64,000 nt of DNA from Merdimmobilis hominis (GTDB taxonomy: Bacteria > Bacillota > Clostridia > Oscillospirales > Ruminococcaceae), in the NCBI RefSeq assembly GCF_021109255.1, contig NZ_JAJODG010000002.1; one strand, written 5' to 3'. The notes under the pieces are model-generated. The model saw nothing but the letters and a program-made list of their open reading frames with translations, was not told the origin of the DNA and did no database searches. Every line of letters begins with the position of its first letter. Within the stretch, counting starts at the first letter, position 1. Below are positions 48,691 through 58,303 of the stretch, piece by piece. Both the position numbers and the translations under genes were made by a program.

Positions 48691-49665
48691 TCAGTACCGG
48701 TTTACATCCTGTCCCGCAAGGGGGTTGACCATGGCCGACTGCTGGATGGCGAGGGCATCATCCATGCTGCTGCGGGCAGTGCGGCTGATCTGATTCCAGG
48801 TGACCGCGATTCCCAAGGCAACAAACAGCAGCGAAGAAACCATATCCCCCATCAAAAGCCTTTGGACCTCGCCGTTGGTGAGCATGACGCCCAGGTATTT
48901 CAAGGGGATCTCATTGGCCACCATGGATATGGCCAGATTCATGATGTCGGTCGCCACCCCGAAGACAATAGAGAGGACACAGGTCAGCGGCAGAACAATT
49001 CCATCCATTTTGCCCCGGGCCAGCCGGTATCCGTGATAGACCCCCAACGGAATGAGGAAGTACAGAAGCGAATAGGCCGTCTCGGTGAACCAAATGACTG
49101 CCACTGCTGGGATTGTGGCCAACAAGCCGCCTATAATCGCTCCCAACAACCCGGTGAGGTAGCTTCCCGACTCCTGGTTTTGGGCCATCTTTTGCCCTGC
49201 AGCCTGGGCAATTCCCTCCAGGCATCCCTGGTGGATAGGCTGATAGGACCCATCGAAAGCGGCCAGCATTTCGCAGTCCTCACGGTGGCAGATGGGGCAG
49301 GTTTTCTGCGGGGAAATCCCGCGTCGGTGCAGCACCGCGGGAAGAACCGACAACAGGTCATCCAAACCCTCTTCCACTTTCTTCGCCTTGCCCCAAGGAT
49401 TGCCCACCAAAGCGGTCAGCCGCCCATTATGAAGGCTTACGGTGGCCTTCACCTGTAGCTCCCCCCGGATCTCCTTCACAATCTCCTTAGAGCTGGTTTT
49501 ATCCAGGCCCTCGCCGCCCTCTTCCAAAGATACGACGACCTGGAGATTGGCGTCCTGCACCAGCTGCACCTGGACAGGGTAGTTACCCACCACACCATAG
49601 GCTATGTTGTTGACTACCCGCAATCCCCGCTGTTCTGCGCATGCGGCAAAGTCGGCCTTCTTCAT
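48691..49665 (-). CDS. Membrane protein with Cys motif, unknown function
   Basis: 324 aa. An N-terminal soluble region spans about 1-150, with CPICHREDC near 124-132 and a later C, suggesting a small zinc knuckle. Four or five helices follow between about 165 and 300, including LLGAIIGGLLATIPAVAVIWF. A short charged tail closes it. ATG at 49665 follows GGAGGGCG. It reads as a stand-alone gene, with no clear family. The soluble part could sense a ligand or a partner and pass it to the membrane part. Confidence 0.65.
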   Translation of the reverse strand: MKKADFAACAEQRGLRVVNNIAYGVVGNYPVQVQLVQDANLQVVVSLEEGGEGLDKTSSKEIVKEIRGELQVKATVSLHNGRLTALVGNPWGKAKKVEEGLDDLLSVLPAVLHRRGISPQKTCPICHREDCEMLAAFDGSYQPIHQGCLEGIAQAAGQKMAQNQESGSYLTGLLGAIIGGLLATIPAVAVIWFTETAYSLLYFLIPLGVYHGYRLARGKMDGIVLPLTCVLSIVFGVATDIMNLAISMVANEIPLKYLGVMLTNGEVQRLLMGDMVSSLLFVALGIAVTWNQISRTARSSMDDALAIQQSAMVNPLAGQDVNRY

Positions 49666-49714
49666 GTATTCGCCCTCCTCAAAAAATCAACAAATTATTT
49701 GCCTGCCAAGACAG

Positions 49715-49751
49715 GAAAAAAGCGGAAGAACGATTTGGTTCTTCCGCTTTT
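49715..49751 (-). terminator. Terminator of ispH-rpsA
   Basis: An AAAAGCGGAAGAAC / GTTCTTCCGCTTTT stem with a U-tract on the minus strand. Confidence 0.9.
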
Positions 49752-49764
49752 GAGTTTTGGGGAA

Positions 49765-51726
49765 TTAGTCCTCCACAACCTCTTCGGTTTCAGCGGACTC
49801 TTCATCCAGCAGAGCGCGGATGGACAAGCTGATGCGTTTTCTGTCAAAGTCCAGCTCGGTGATCTTAACATCAACTTCCTGGCCAACAGACAGGACATCA
49901 GAAGGTTTGGCGATTCTCTCGCGGGAGATCTGGCTGATGTGGATCAAACCGTCCACACCGGGAATGATCTGGGCGAAGGCGCCGAAAGTGGTCAGGGAGA
50001 CGATTTTCACTTTGACCACGTCGCCGACATTGTAATCCCGCTTCATGATCTCCCAGGGATTGTCCTCGTTTTTCTTGTAGCCCAAGGAAATCTTCTTCTT
50101 CTCGGTGTCAATATCCTTTACATACACTTCCAGCATGTCGCCCACTTTGACAACCTGGGAAGGATGTTTGATCTTGCTCCAGCTCAGCTCGGAGATGTGG
50201 ACCATGCCGTCCACGCCGCCCAAATCGATGAATGCGCCGTAATCGGTCAAGGATTTGACAACGCCGTTGTACTTCTTGCCGATCTCTACTTCGCTCCAGA
50301 ACTGATCCTCCAGAACTTTTCTCTGCTCCTTGAGGACAGCCTTGATAGAGGCGACAGCGCGGCGGCGCTGGCGGTTGACTTCCAGGATTTTAAACTCAAC
50401 CTCTTTTTTGAGCAGGTCTTCCAGGTTGTCGGCGCGGCTCATGGTTGCCTGGGAAGCGGGGATGAACACCTTCACCCCGTTTGTCAGGGCAAGGACACCG
50501 CCCTTGACCACCTCAGTGACAACGCCGGACAGGGTGGCGCCGGACTCAGCGGCATCGCAGACAGCTTCAAAGCCGGCGATGGCATCCAGGCGCTTCTTGG
50601 AGAGCATCAAGGTGCCCTCCACATCATTGACCCGCAGGACGATCAGGTCCAGCTTGTCCCCAACCTTGACCAGATCCTCAGTTTTAGCAGAGGGATCGTC
50701 GGTCAGCTCGGACAGAGGGACATAGCCGGCGTGTTTGGTGCCGATGTCAACCGAAATTTCATTGGGCGCAATGCCGGTGACAACTGCGGTTACCTTCTCC
50801 CCTGTATATGTACTTTTAAAGGACTGGTTGAGCATTTCCTCAAAGCTCAGCTCTTCTTCCTGGATCTGATTGTTCTCGTTCAGAATCTCACTCATTGTTT
50901 TTCGTACCTCCTTAATTATGCTAGCCGGAGTGGAAGCTCCGGCCGTAACGCCAATCCGATGCACGCCGTTCAAATCAAGGCCAGCCAATTCCGCCGAAGT
51001 CTCGATCAGGATGGTGCGGCAGTAGCTGCTGCAAATGTCCCTGAGTTTGGCCGTGTTTGAACTGTGCCGCCCTCCGACCACCACCATGAGGTCGGATTCC
51101 TTTGCCAGCTGCTCTGCCTCTTTTTGGCGCAACGCTGTAGCATTACATATTGTATCAAATATTACGGGATTTGTACACACCTTTTTTATGGAATTCACGC
51201 ATTTTTTCCATTCTTTTGTGTGAAAGGTGGTTTGGGCCACCAAGGCATAGACAAATTGATCAAAACTGCCTTCCTGCACCAAGCACTTTTCCAGTTCTGA
51301 TGCGTCTTTGACGATCCGGTGCCACCCGAGGCAATGGCCGGCAATACCCTGTACTTCCGGGTGGTTTTTATCCCCGGCGATGAGTACCCGATGGCCCTTT
51401 TGGGCCTCCTGTGCCACAATTTTATGGATCTTCGCCACAAAGGGGCAGGTGGCGTCCTCATAGGGGATTCCCTGGGAAATGAGGGTGTCGTACACCGCCC
51501 CCGGCACCCCGTGGGAACGGATCACCAAAGTGTACCCGGGAGGGCAGTCCTCTGGGCGGTCCACCGTCAAAACGCCCTGCTGCTCCAGATCCCCCACCAG
51601 CTGGGGGTTGTGGATAATGGGCCCCAAGGTGGCCACCGGTTTGCCCGCCTCCACGTCTTTGAGAACCAGGTTGACCGCCCGGTCCACCCCAAAGCAGAAC
51701 CCGGCGCTTTTGGCCACTTTAATCAT
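49765..51726 (-). CDS. ispH: IspH (HMBPP reductase) fused to ribosomal protein S1
   Basis: 653 aa, a fusion. Residues about 1-285 are the Fe-S enzyme that makes IPP and DMAPP in the MEP pathway, with Cys ligands in AGFCFGVDRAV (12), EDATCPFVAKIH (about 95) and FDTICNATALRQ (about 190). Residues about 300-645 are four S1 RNA-binding domains, such as GVDGMVHISELSW and GVDGLIHISQISRERI. The same fusion occurs in many Clostridia. It overlaps plsC by 8 nt in a cmk-plsC-ispH operon. The end is Glu-rich, as in S1. Confidence 0.95.
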   Translation of the reverse strand: MIKVAKSAGFCFGVDRAVNLVLKDVEAGKPVATLGPIIHNPQLVGDLEQQGVLTVDRPEDCPPGYTLVIRSHGVPGAVYDTLISQGIPYEDATCPFVAKIHKIVAQEAQKGHRVLIAGDKNHPEVQGIAGHCLGWHRIVKDASELEKCLVQEGSFDQFVYALVAQTTFHTKEWKKCVNSIKKVCTNPVIFDTICNATALRQKEAEQLAKESDLMVVVGGRHSSNTAKLRDICSSYCRTILIETSAELAGLDLNGVHRIGVTAGASTPASIIKEVRKTMSEILNENNQIQEEELSFEEMLNQSFKSTYTGEKVTAVVTGIAPNEISVDIGTKHAGYVPLSELTDDPSAKTEDLVKVGDKLDLIVLRVNDVEGTLMLSKKRLDAIAGFEAVCDAAESGATLSGVVTEVVKGGVLALTNGVKVFIPASQATMSRADNLEDLLKKEVEFKILEVNRQRRRAVASIKAVLKEQRKVLEDQFWSEVEIGKKYNGVVKSLTDYGAFIDLGGVDGMVHISELSWSKIKHPSQVVKVGDMLEVYVKDIDTEKKKISLGYKKNEDNPWEIMKRDYNVGDVVKVKIVSLTTFGAFAQIIPGVDGLIHISQISRERIAKPSDVLSVGQEVDVKITELDFDRKRISLSIRALLDEESAETEEVVED

Positions 51727-52327
51727 GGCTTTCCTCCAATCCCATCAAACCCAGTATGGTTCCCCACACCTTCTTGGTGGCGGTTTTGATCTCCCGGGGG
51801 GAGTCGGTCTCAAAGCCAAGCTCCTCAAAGGGGATGAGCTCCCCAAACCGGACGACCGTCTTGGAGCGGAACTTCTTGCCCGGCTCATAGAGCACACAGC
51901 AGGGCAGGATGTCCGCCTGGGTCATCTTGGCGATGAGGGCCATGCCGGATTTTGGGCGCCCCGGCTCCCCTATTTTATAGCGGGTCCCCTCGGGGAAAAT
52001 GCCCAGCACATGGTCGTTTTCCACCAGTTTGGCACACTCCTCCACCGCGCCGGTGTCCCCTTTGCCCCGCTCCACCCGGATCACGTGGATAGAGCGGAAC
52101 AGCGCCCCTAAAATGGGGTTTTGGAACAACTCCGCTTTGCCCATGTAGTTGATGGGATGGGGCACCCCCATGGCCAGCAACAGGGGATCGATGTTGGAAG
52201 TGTGGTTGCTGGCGATAATATAGCCGCCCCCATGGGGGATGTTCTCCCGGCCTTCAAAGTGGATGGAGAACCAGAACCGCAGCCCCACCGAGACGCAGAA
52301 CAAAAAGAACCTATAGGCGATCCACAT
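51719..52327 (-). CDS. plsC: 1-acyl-sn-glycerol-3-phosphate acyltransferase (PlsC)
   Basis: 202 aa. The HX4D motif is seen as NHTSNIDP (about 40-47), and the following GTRYKIGEP is the FPEGTR region (IFPEGTR near 114). It moves an acyl group to lysophosphatidic acid at the membrane. ATG at 52327 follows AAAGGAG. It overlaps cmk by 17 nt and the ispH start by 8 nt. Confidence 0.93.
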   Translation of the reverse strand: MWIAYRFFLFCVSVGLRFWFSIHFEGRENIPHGGGYIIASNHTSNIDPLLLAMGVPHPINYMGKAELFQNPILGALFRSIHVIRVERGKGDTGAVEECAKLVENDHVLGIFPEGTRYKIGEPGRPKSGMALIAKMTQADILPCCVLYEPGKKFRSKTVVRFGELIPFEELGFETDSPREIKTATKKVWGTILGLMGLEESHD

Positions 52328-52991
52328 GGCTTTGTCTCTCCTTTATCAGCTGGTGAATCCGCTCCACCGATTTCTCCAAATCCAGGTGGGTAGTGTCCAC
52401 CAAAATGGCGTCCTGGGCCTGCCGCAAGGGGGCGACGGCGCGGTGGGAGTCATTGTAATCCCGCTCAACGATGTCAGCCAAGACCTCCTCGAAAGAGGCC
52501 TTTTCCCCTTTTTGCAGCAGCTCTGCATGGCGGCGGCGGGCCCTCTCCTGGGGAGAGGCGGTGAGGTAGATTTTCACCTGGGCGTCTGGGAGCACCACTG
52601 TGCCGATGTCCCGGCCGTCCATGATCACGTCATTTTCCCGGGCGATTTTGCGCTGGAGCTCAAAGAGGAAATCCCGCACTGCGGGCAGCGCAGACACCTT
52701 GGAGGCCGCCATGGACATTTTGGGGGTGCGGATCTTTTGGGTGACATCCTCTCCGTTCACCAGCACCCGCTGTTCCCCGTCGATGTATTTCAGCTCAGCC
52801 GTCAGCTCCCCCAGCCGCGGAACCACCTGGTCCTCCGCCCCGAGGTCGACGCCCTGCTTGTCCATATAATACCCCACCGCCCGGTACAGCGCTCCGGTGT
52901 CCACATAAATATACCCCAGGTCTTTTGCCAGCTGTTTGGCGATGGTGCTCTTTCCCGCGCCTGCGGGGCCGTCAATTGCAATTGCAGTCAC
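52311..52991 (-). CDS. cmk: Cytidylate kinase
   Basis: 226 aa. The P-loop is AIDGPAGAGKSTIAKQLAKD (about 4-23), with conserved YVDTGALYRA and the later DGRDIGTVV. It phosphorylates CMP and dCMP. The GTG at 52991, after GGGAGGAATTGTTCA, is preferred over the longer frame from 53093, which would prefix a non-family peptide. It stands in the Clostridia-typical flavoprotein-cmk-plsC-ispH order. Confidence 0.96.
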   Translation of the reverse strand: MTAIAIDGPAGAGKSTIAKQLAKDLGYIYVDTGALYRAVGYYMDKQGVDLGAEDQVVPRLGELTAELKYIDGEQRVLVNGEDVTQKIRTPKMSMAASKVSALPAVRDFLFELQRKIARENDVIMDGRDIGTVVLPDAQVKIYLTASPQERARRRHAELLQKGEKASFEEVLADIVERDYNDSHRAVAPLRQAQDAILVDTTHLDLEKSVERIHQLIKERQSHVDRL

Positions 52992-53022
52992 TGAACAATT
53001 CCTCCCACAACAAAATAGGCAG

Positions 53023-54258
53023 CTACAGATTTTGGGCCGCCAGATACCCGGTGGAAAAGGCGATTTGCAGGTTGTACCCCCCGGTGTAGCCATCTACGTC
53101 GATGACCTCCCCGGCGAAGAACAGCCCTTCCACCAGTTTGGATTCCATGGTTTTGGGGTTGATCTCCCCCACCTTGATCCCCCCGGAGGTGACGATCGCT
53201 TCCTCGATGGGCCGGAAGGCTTTGGGGGTCACCAGGAAGGCTTTGATGAGGATGCAAAGGCCCTGGCGCTGCTCCCTGGTGATCTGGTGAACCTTCTCCC
53301 CCGCCGGGATGCCCGACAGCTCCACCACCACCGGGATCATCTTCCGGGGCAGGAGGGCATCCAGGGAGTTGGCGAAGTCCCGGTTGCGGTTTTCCTCAAA
53401 GTCCCGCAGCAGCCGTGCATCCAGCTGCTGGGCGGTGAGGCCCGGCTTCAGGTCGATCTCCATCCGGTAGCGGGAGAGGTCCCCGGTCATGTGGCTGGAT
53501 GCGCTGAGCACCAGGGGGCCGCTGACCCCAAAGTGGGTGAACAGCATCTCCCCCAGTTCCTCAAACACCGGCTTCTTTTTCCCGGAATCCAACACCTTCA
53601 AGGTGACATTGCGCAGCGAAAGGCCCATCATGGCGGCGCAGTAGCCCTCCTTGGCCACAATGGGGATCAAAGAAGGCTTGATGGGCGCGATGGTATGGCC
53701 CAGCAGCTGGGCCATCCGGTATCCATCCCCGGTGGAGCCGGTAAGGGGGTAGCTCTTGCCGCCGGTGGCGATGACCGCCCGGGCGCAGGGGATGGCCTCC
53801 CCCGATTCCAGTAGCACGCCGGTCACCTGCCCATTTTCGGCGAGGACCTCCTTCGCCGCTTGTCCGGTGAAGATTTTGGCCCCGCCATCCTTGGCAAAAC
53901 CCACCAAGGCGTCAACGATGTCAGTGGCCTGGTCGGAGACCGGGAACACCCGGTTGCCCCGCTCAGTCTTGAGGGGGACGCCCAGCCCTTCAAAAAACGC
54001 CATGGTATCGGCGGTGGAAAAAGCCGCGATGGCGCTGTACAAAAACCGGCCGTTGCCCCGCACCGCCCGGATAAAATCGTTGTTGTCGCAGTTGTTGGTG
54101 ACATTGCACCGGCCTTTGCCGGTGATCCGCACCTTGCGGGCGGGCCGGTCGTTTTTCTCCAGCACCGCCACCCGCATCCCCCGCCGGGCGGCAAAACCGG
54201 CGCAGAGCAGGCCGGCAGCTCCCCCGCCGATGATCACAGCATCAAAGTGGTTTGCCAT
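53023..54258 (-). CDS. HI0933-family FAD-dependent oxidoreductase
   Basis: 411 aa. The dinucleotide-binding motif is IIGGGAAGLLCAGFAA (about 9-24), with GRCNVTN near 50-56 and the C-terminal VGEINPKTMESKLVEGLFFAGEVIDVDGYTGGYN. This is the HI0933/YhiN flavoprotein class, reported to oxidise small substrates; the physiological role is unclear. ATG overlaps the regulator's stop as TAATG. Genome context (with cmk) is conserved in Clostridia. Confidence 0.92.
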   Translation of the reverse strand: MANHFDAVIIGGGAAGLLCAGFAARRGMRVAVLEKNDRPARKVRITGKGRCNVTNNCDNNDFIRAVRGNGRFLYSAIAAFSTADTMAFFEGLGVPLKTERGNRVFPVSDQATDIVDALVGFAKDGGAKIFTGQAAKEVLAENGQVTGVLLESGEAIPCARAVIATGGKSYPLTGSTGDGYRMAQLLGHTIAPIKPSLIPIVAKEGYCAAMMGLSLRNVTLKVLDSGKKKPVFEELGEMLFTHFGVSGPLVLSASSHMTGDLSRYRMEIDLKPGLTAQQLDARLLRDFEENRNRDFANSLDALLPRKMIPVVVELSGIPAGEKVHQITREQRQGLCILIKAFLVTPKAFRPIEEAIVTSGGIKVGEINPKTMESKLVEGLFFAGEVIDVDGYTGGYNLQIAFSTGYLAAQNL

Positions 54259-55130
54259 TAAGCGTTGTTCTCCTCTGCTTTTTCGTAGACTTCAAACTCG
54301 TCCCAAATCCGTTCCAGCTTGGCGTAGGTCTGGCTGATCTCCTCCTTGCGCTTCATCCCCACCGCCACAATCATGGCGTTGATCAGGCTCAAAGGGGCCA
54401 CCAGGGAATCCACAAAGGAAGCCATGTCGCTGCGGGCCAAAAGCAGGTGATCGGCGTTCTCCGCCAGGGGGGAACTGGTGGAGTCGGTGATGGCCACCAC
54501 CTTGGCGCCGCATTGTTTGGCGTACTTGATCCCCTTTACCGTCCGCTTGGAGTACCGGGGAAAACTGATGCCGATAAATACATCCCCCTGCCCCATGCGG
54601 AAAATCTCCTCGAACATCTCGCTGGTGCCCGAAGTTTCGATGAGCTTGACGTGGTCGAAGATGTGATTGAAGTAGAAGTGGATGAACTTGGCCAAAGCCG
54701 AAGCCGAGCGGTTGCCCATGATGTACACCGATTTCGCCCCGGCAATGCACTCCACTGCTGCCTCAAACTCCTCCTTGGAGATCTCCTCCATGGTTTTGCG
54801 GATTTTTTCGATGTCGGAGGAGAGGACTTTTGAGAGCACATCCGACTCCCCCAGCTGTTCGTTGGTGACCTCCATCCTCTGGACGGAAGTCAGCCGGTTG
54901 CGGATCAGCTCCTGGAGGGCCTTTTGCAGCTGGGGATAGCCTTCGTACCCCACTTCGGAGGCAAAGCGGACCACAGTGGATTCGCTGACCCCGACGGTGG
55001 TCCCCAGTTTGGAAGCGGTCATAAACGCCGCCTTATCATAATGGTTGACGATGAATTTTCCGATCAGTTTCTGCCCTTTGGAGAATTCGGGCATCCGATC
55101 TTCAATCAACGAGAGTAAATCTTTGCTCAT
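54258..55130 (-). CDS. MurR/RpiR-family transcriptional regulator
   Basis: 290 aa. The N-terminal HTH_6 spans about 1-78, with ASKLGTTVGVSESTVVRFAS. The C-terminal SIS domain spans about 115-255 (VYIMGNRSASALAKFIHFYF and GISFPRYSKRTV), which binds phosphosugars. ATG at 55130 follows GGAGGATCTTGT and is chosen over the longer frame from 55283. It overlaps the flavoprotein by one base. It may sense an amino-sugar phosphate; the target is unknown. Confidence 0.92.
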   Translation of the reverse strand: MSKDLLSLIEDRMPEFSKGQKLIGKFIVNHYDKAAFMTASKLGTTVGVSESTVVRFASEVGYEGYPQLQKALQELIRNRLTSVQRMEVTNEQLGESDVLSKVLSSDIEKIRKTMEEISKEEFEAAVECIAGAKSVYIMGNRSASALAKFIHFYFNHIFDHVKLIETSGTSEMFEEIFRMGQGDVFIGISFPRYSKRTVKGIKYAKQCGAKVVAITDSTSSPLAENADHLLLARSDMASFVDSLVAPLSLINAMIVAVGMKRKEEISQTYAKLERIWDEFEVYEKAEENNA

Positions 55131-55383
55131 ACAAGATCCTCCTGTACCTGTCGTTCCCCGTTTGTGGGGTGGTATCCCTATCTTATACCAATCTACCGGA
55201 AAATGCAAGTTGAATTGCAGGATTTCGCTAGACTTCCTGCACAAATGGTCTCTCATCCCTTTAAAAATGGAAAAAATCTCCATAGAAATGGGTGTGCGGC
55301 GGCATTCTTGTTATTTTTGTATCATCCTGTGCATACTTTGCCTGGAAAATCTTCAAATGGCGCTTTTCCTGCGCCTAGCCGCA

Positions 55384-55416
55384 AAAAGGGGAGGGAGCGC
55401 GCAGTCCCCCTCCCCA
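55384..55416 (-). terminator. Terminator of the chromate-type transporter operon
   Basis: A GGGGAGGG / CCCTCCCC stem, followed on the minus strand by TTTTTGCG, about 60 nt past the stop. Confidence 0.75.
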
Positions 55417-55477
55417 ATCATCCACAGTTTTTTACTCGCCCCCGTTCGGCAGGCAGGGCGCCGAATCCACATTTCCC

Positions 55478-56041
55478 CTACGCAATCCCCATCAGGTAAT
55501 AGATCACCACTCCCGCTGCGCCAGAGCCGGCGATGATCTGAATGGGGGAAAGCTTCCATTTGCGCAGGCAGAACAGGCAGACCAAAATGATGCCGATGGC
55601 GACAGGATTGACCTGCCCAGAGAAGGTCTTTCCCCCAAACACCGCCAGCAGCAAAATAGCCAAACCCGCGTTGGCAATCAGTGAGACTACCGCCGGCCGC
55701 AGGCAGGAGAGCGCCCCCTGTACCACCGTCAAATTCTTGTATTTGTAATAGCAGAAGGCCAAGGTCAACACAATGACAAAGGAGGGCAGCACACAGCCGA
55801 TGGTGGCGATGACCGCCCCCGGCATGCCGGCGATTTTGGTGCCCACAAAGGTGGCGGAGTTGATGGAGATGGACCCTGGGGTCATCTCTGCAATGGTGAT
55901 GACATCGGCAAATTCGGTCATGGTCAGCCAGCCGTGGATATCCACCACCTGCTGCTGGATCAACGGCAGGGCGGCGTAGCCTCCCCCGATGCTGAACAGG
56001 CCAATCTGGACAAAACTCCAAAACAATTTGAGCAAAACCAT
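55478..56041 (-). CDS. Chromate transporter family protein, second half
   Basis: 187 aa of the CHR family (about half of a full ChrA). The signature FSIGGGYAALPLIQQ near 16-30 is followed by AEMTPGSISINSATFVG near 50-66. It has about five helices. ATG at 56041 follows a GGAGGGGGAA site, and the start lies one base past the stop of the first half. Short CHR pairs act together. The ion carried need not be chromate. Confidence 0.9.
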   Translation of the reverse strand: MVLLKLFWSFVQIGLFSIGGGYAALPLIQQQVVDIHGWLTMTEFADVITIAEMTPGSISINSATFVGTKIAGMPGAVIATIGCVLPSFVIVLTLAFCYYKYKNLTVVQGALSCLRPAVVSLIANAGLAILLLAVFGGKTFSGQVNPVAIGIILVCLFCLRKWKLSPIQIIAGSGAAGVVIYYLMGIA

Positions 56042-56042
56042 C

Positions 56043-56621
56043 TTATTCCCCCTCCTTTCCCGGCTTGCGGGACAGCGAGAGGGCCACCCCCAGCGCCGCG
56101 CAGGCCAGCACCACAAACATAACGTTTATTTTAAAGATGTAGGTGGCCGCAAACGCCGCCACCATGATGCCGATGGCCAGGGCATCCTTTTGTTTGATCA
56201 CATTGCCCGCCATGGTGTAAATCACGTTGAGGATGACGGCGGACACCCCCGCCTGCATCCCCTTGAGGGCCGCGTCCACGATGGGGCTGGAGCGGAACGC
56301 CTCATAGAAATAGGAGACGATGGTGATAATCACCAGGGGCGGCAACGCCGTCGCCAGGATGGTGATCAGCGCCCCTACCACTCCGGCCATCCGGTAGCCC
56401 ACCAGGATGGAGGCGTTGATGGCCAGCGGCCCAGGGGAGGATTGGCTGATGGCCACCAGATCCATCATCTCCTCCTCATCAATCCAGTGGTAGTCGTCTA
56501 CAAACCGCTCCTTCATCAACGGCACGATGACATAGCCGCCGCCGAAGGTGAAAGCGCTCAAGGTCAAGGTGGCGTAAAAGAGTTTCCAATAAAAAGAAAG
56601 GTCCCGCTTCTGCTGTTCCAT
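56043..56621 (-). CDS. Chromate transporter family protein, first half
   Basis: 192 aa. The CHR signature FTFGGGYVIVPLMKERFV is near 25-42, with SQSSPGPLAINASILVGYR near 62-80. It forms a two-gene unit with the following half. ATG at 56621 follows AAAGGAGACAATTAT. It is divergent from a LysR regulator, the common arrangement for CHR pairs. Substrate unknown. Confidence 0.9.
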   Translation of the reverse strand: MEQQKRDLSFYWKLFYATLTLSAFTFGGGYVIVPLMKERFVDDYHWIDEEEMMDLVAISQSSPGPLAINASILVGYRMAGVVGALITILATALPPLVIITIVSYFYEAFRSSPIVDAALKGMQAGVSAVILNVIYTMAGNVIKQKDALAIGIMVAAFAATYIFKINVMFVVLACAALGVALSLSRKPGKEGE

Positions 56622-56734
56622 ATAATTGTCTCCTTTGTTCAATCTTGTTCCAGTATACTCCTTGTTTTTCCATAAGTAAAATAATATAATATTATTATAT
56701 TTATATTGTTTTTCATATAAAAGGGGGGATCTCT

Positions 56735-57640
56735 TTGACCCTGCGCCACCTGCGGATTTTTGTGGCGGTCTGCGAAGAGGGCAGCGTCACCCTGGCGGCG
56801 GAGAAGCTCTACCTCTCCCAGCCGGCGGTGAGCCTTGCCATCCACGAGCTGGAGGAGCATTACGGGGTGCGACTCTTCGACCGCATCTCCCGCAAGCTCT
56901 ATTTGACCAGTGCGGGGAACCGGTTTCTGGAATATGCCGTCCACATCTCTTCCCTATTCGATGAAATGGAGCGGGATATCCAGAACTGGGATACCCTGGG
57001 CGCCCTGCGCATCGGCTCCAGCATCACCATCGGTGCGGCCCTCATCCCCAAAGCAGTGGCCCTTTACTCCCAGCAATACCCCGATGTGGAGATTAAAATG
57101 GTCATCGACAACTCCCAGGTCATCGAGAAAAAGGTGCTGGCCAACGAGGTGGATTTCGGCCTGCTGGAGGGGGCGGTCCACGACCCCAACCTGGTGGCCC
57201 AGGACTTCGCTGAGGATCAAATGCTGCTGGTGGCTGCACCCGGCCACCCCTTGGCCCAGAAAGAGCAGCCCCTCCTCCCCCAGGACCTGAAAAGCCAACG
57301 GTTTTTGCTGCGGGAGCGGGGGAGCGGCGTCCGGGAGCTGTTTGAAAGTGTCCTCCTGGCCCACGACCTTTCGGTGGAACCATCCTGGGAGAGCATCAAC
57401 GCAGAATCCATCGTGGAAGCGGTGGTCCAGGGGCTGGGGGTAACCGCCCTCCCCTACGCATTGGTGAAACAGGACCTGGCCGCAGGCCGGCTGACCGCCT
57501 TGACGGTGGAGGGGATGGATTTCCGGCGAAAACTAAAGATCATCTATCATAAAAACAAGTATTTGAGCCGGTCGGCCAAGGCCTTCCTGGAGCTGTGCCG
57601 CCAACTGGCCTCCCAGTTTCTTTTGGATTCCAACCCCTAA
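56735..57640 (+). CDS. LysR-family regulator of the chromate-type transporter
   Basis: 301 aa. The N-terminal HTH (about 1-60) has GSVTLAAEKLYLSQPAVSLA and HYGVRLFDRISRKLYLTSAG. The effector domain has LRIGSSITIGAALIPKAVA and VDFGLLEG. The TTG at 56735 follows AAGGGGGG. The 113-bp gap to the divergent transporter is AT-rich with overlapping dyads (for example ATAATATTAT near 56690), a plausible LysR site. It probably activates the transporter pair in response to an unknown ligand. Confidence 0.92.
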   Translation: MTLRHLRIFVAVCEEGSVTLAAEKLYLSQPAVSLAIHELEEHYGVRLFDRISRKLYLTSAGNRFLEYAVHISSLFDEMERDIQNWDTLGALRIGSSITIGAALIPKAVALYSQQYPDVEIKMVIDNSQVIEKKVLANEVDFGLLEGAVHDPNLVAQDFAEDQMLLVAAPGHPLAQKEQPLLPQDLKSQRFLLRERGSGVRELFESVLLAHDLSVEPSWESINAESIVEAVVQGLGVTALPYALVKQDLAAGRLTALTVEGMDFRRKLKIIYHKNKYLSRSAKAFLELCRQLASQFLLDSNP

Positions 57641-57724
57641 CATTCCCAATTTTTAGAAGAAATTGTATAAACCTTCCTTTGTGGCTGAATACTAGGTTCA
57701 GACAACAAAAGGAGGCGTAGTTAC

Positions 57725-58051
57725 ATGAAAATATCCGATATCCGCATTCGCAAAACCTATTCCGCCAACCGGCTGCGCGCCATGGTCTCGGTGACGGTGG
57801 ACAGCGACTTTGCCGTCCATGACATCAAAATTATCGAGGGGCCTGACCGCCTGTTTGTAGCCATGCCCAGCCGAAAAGATGAAAATGGGGTGTACCGGGA
57901 CATCTGCCACCCCATCACCACCGCGGCCCGCCGCCAGCTGGAAGACGCCATCATTCACGCTTACCAAGAATACCTGGCCACGGCGGAACTTCTGCCTTTG
58001 GAGGAAGAGGAGCCGCCGAAGGTGGACACCCCAGAAGCCGCACAGCTGTAG
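57725..58051 (+). CDS. spoVG: Septation/sporulation regulator SpoVG
   Basis: 108 aa. The N-terminus, SDIRIRKTYSANRLRAMVSV and later FVAMPSRKDENGVYRDICHP, is diagnostic. SpoVG is a small nucleic-acid-binding regulator linked to septation and sporulation. ATG at 57725 follows AAAGGAGG by 9 nt. A terminator stands three bases past the stop. No clear SigH or SigA promoter was identified upstream. Confidence 0.96.
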   Translation: MKISDIRIRKTYSANRLRAMVSVTVDSDFAVHDIKIIEGPDRLFVAMPSRKDENGVYRDICHPITTAARRQLEDAIIHAYQEYLATAELLPLEEEEPPKVDTPEAAQL

Positions 58052-58053
58052 CC

Positions 58054-58074
58054 AATCCCCCAGCGGGGGATTTT
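58054..58074 (+). terminator. Terminator of spoVG
   Basis: AATCCCC/GGGGATT with TTTTAC. A compact hairpin. The following 58075-58300 shows short GC dyads but no gene I can name. Confidence 0.7.
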
Positions 58075-58303
58075 ACATACCAGATGGCACGTTTTAGCCA
58101 TTTTTCCCAATTGATGGTCCTCCTGGCAAAGGCAGAGCAGCCGCGGACGGGGATTCCCGCTGTGCCGAATCGAAACCCAAAGATGGAAAAATTTCCCCTC
58201 GGTGGGCGCCTATCCCCTCAGCCGGGCGATCACCCCAACGGGGAGAAATGCCCTTTTGCGGCGAAATCTTGGTTTTGCTGTTTATTTTGTAGCCAAAAAG
58301 CAC

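Noticed and set aside
56650..56700. AT-rich run between the LysR and chromate-type genes as an origin or phage site
   Set aside because: It is a short divergent promoter region; no DnaA-box cluster or repeats of phage type are present.
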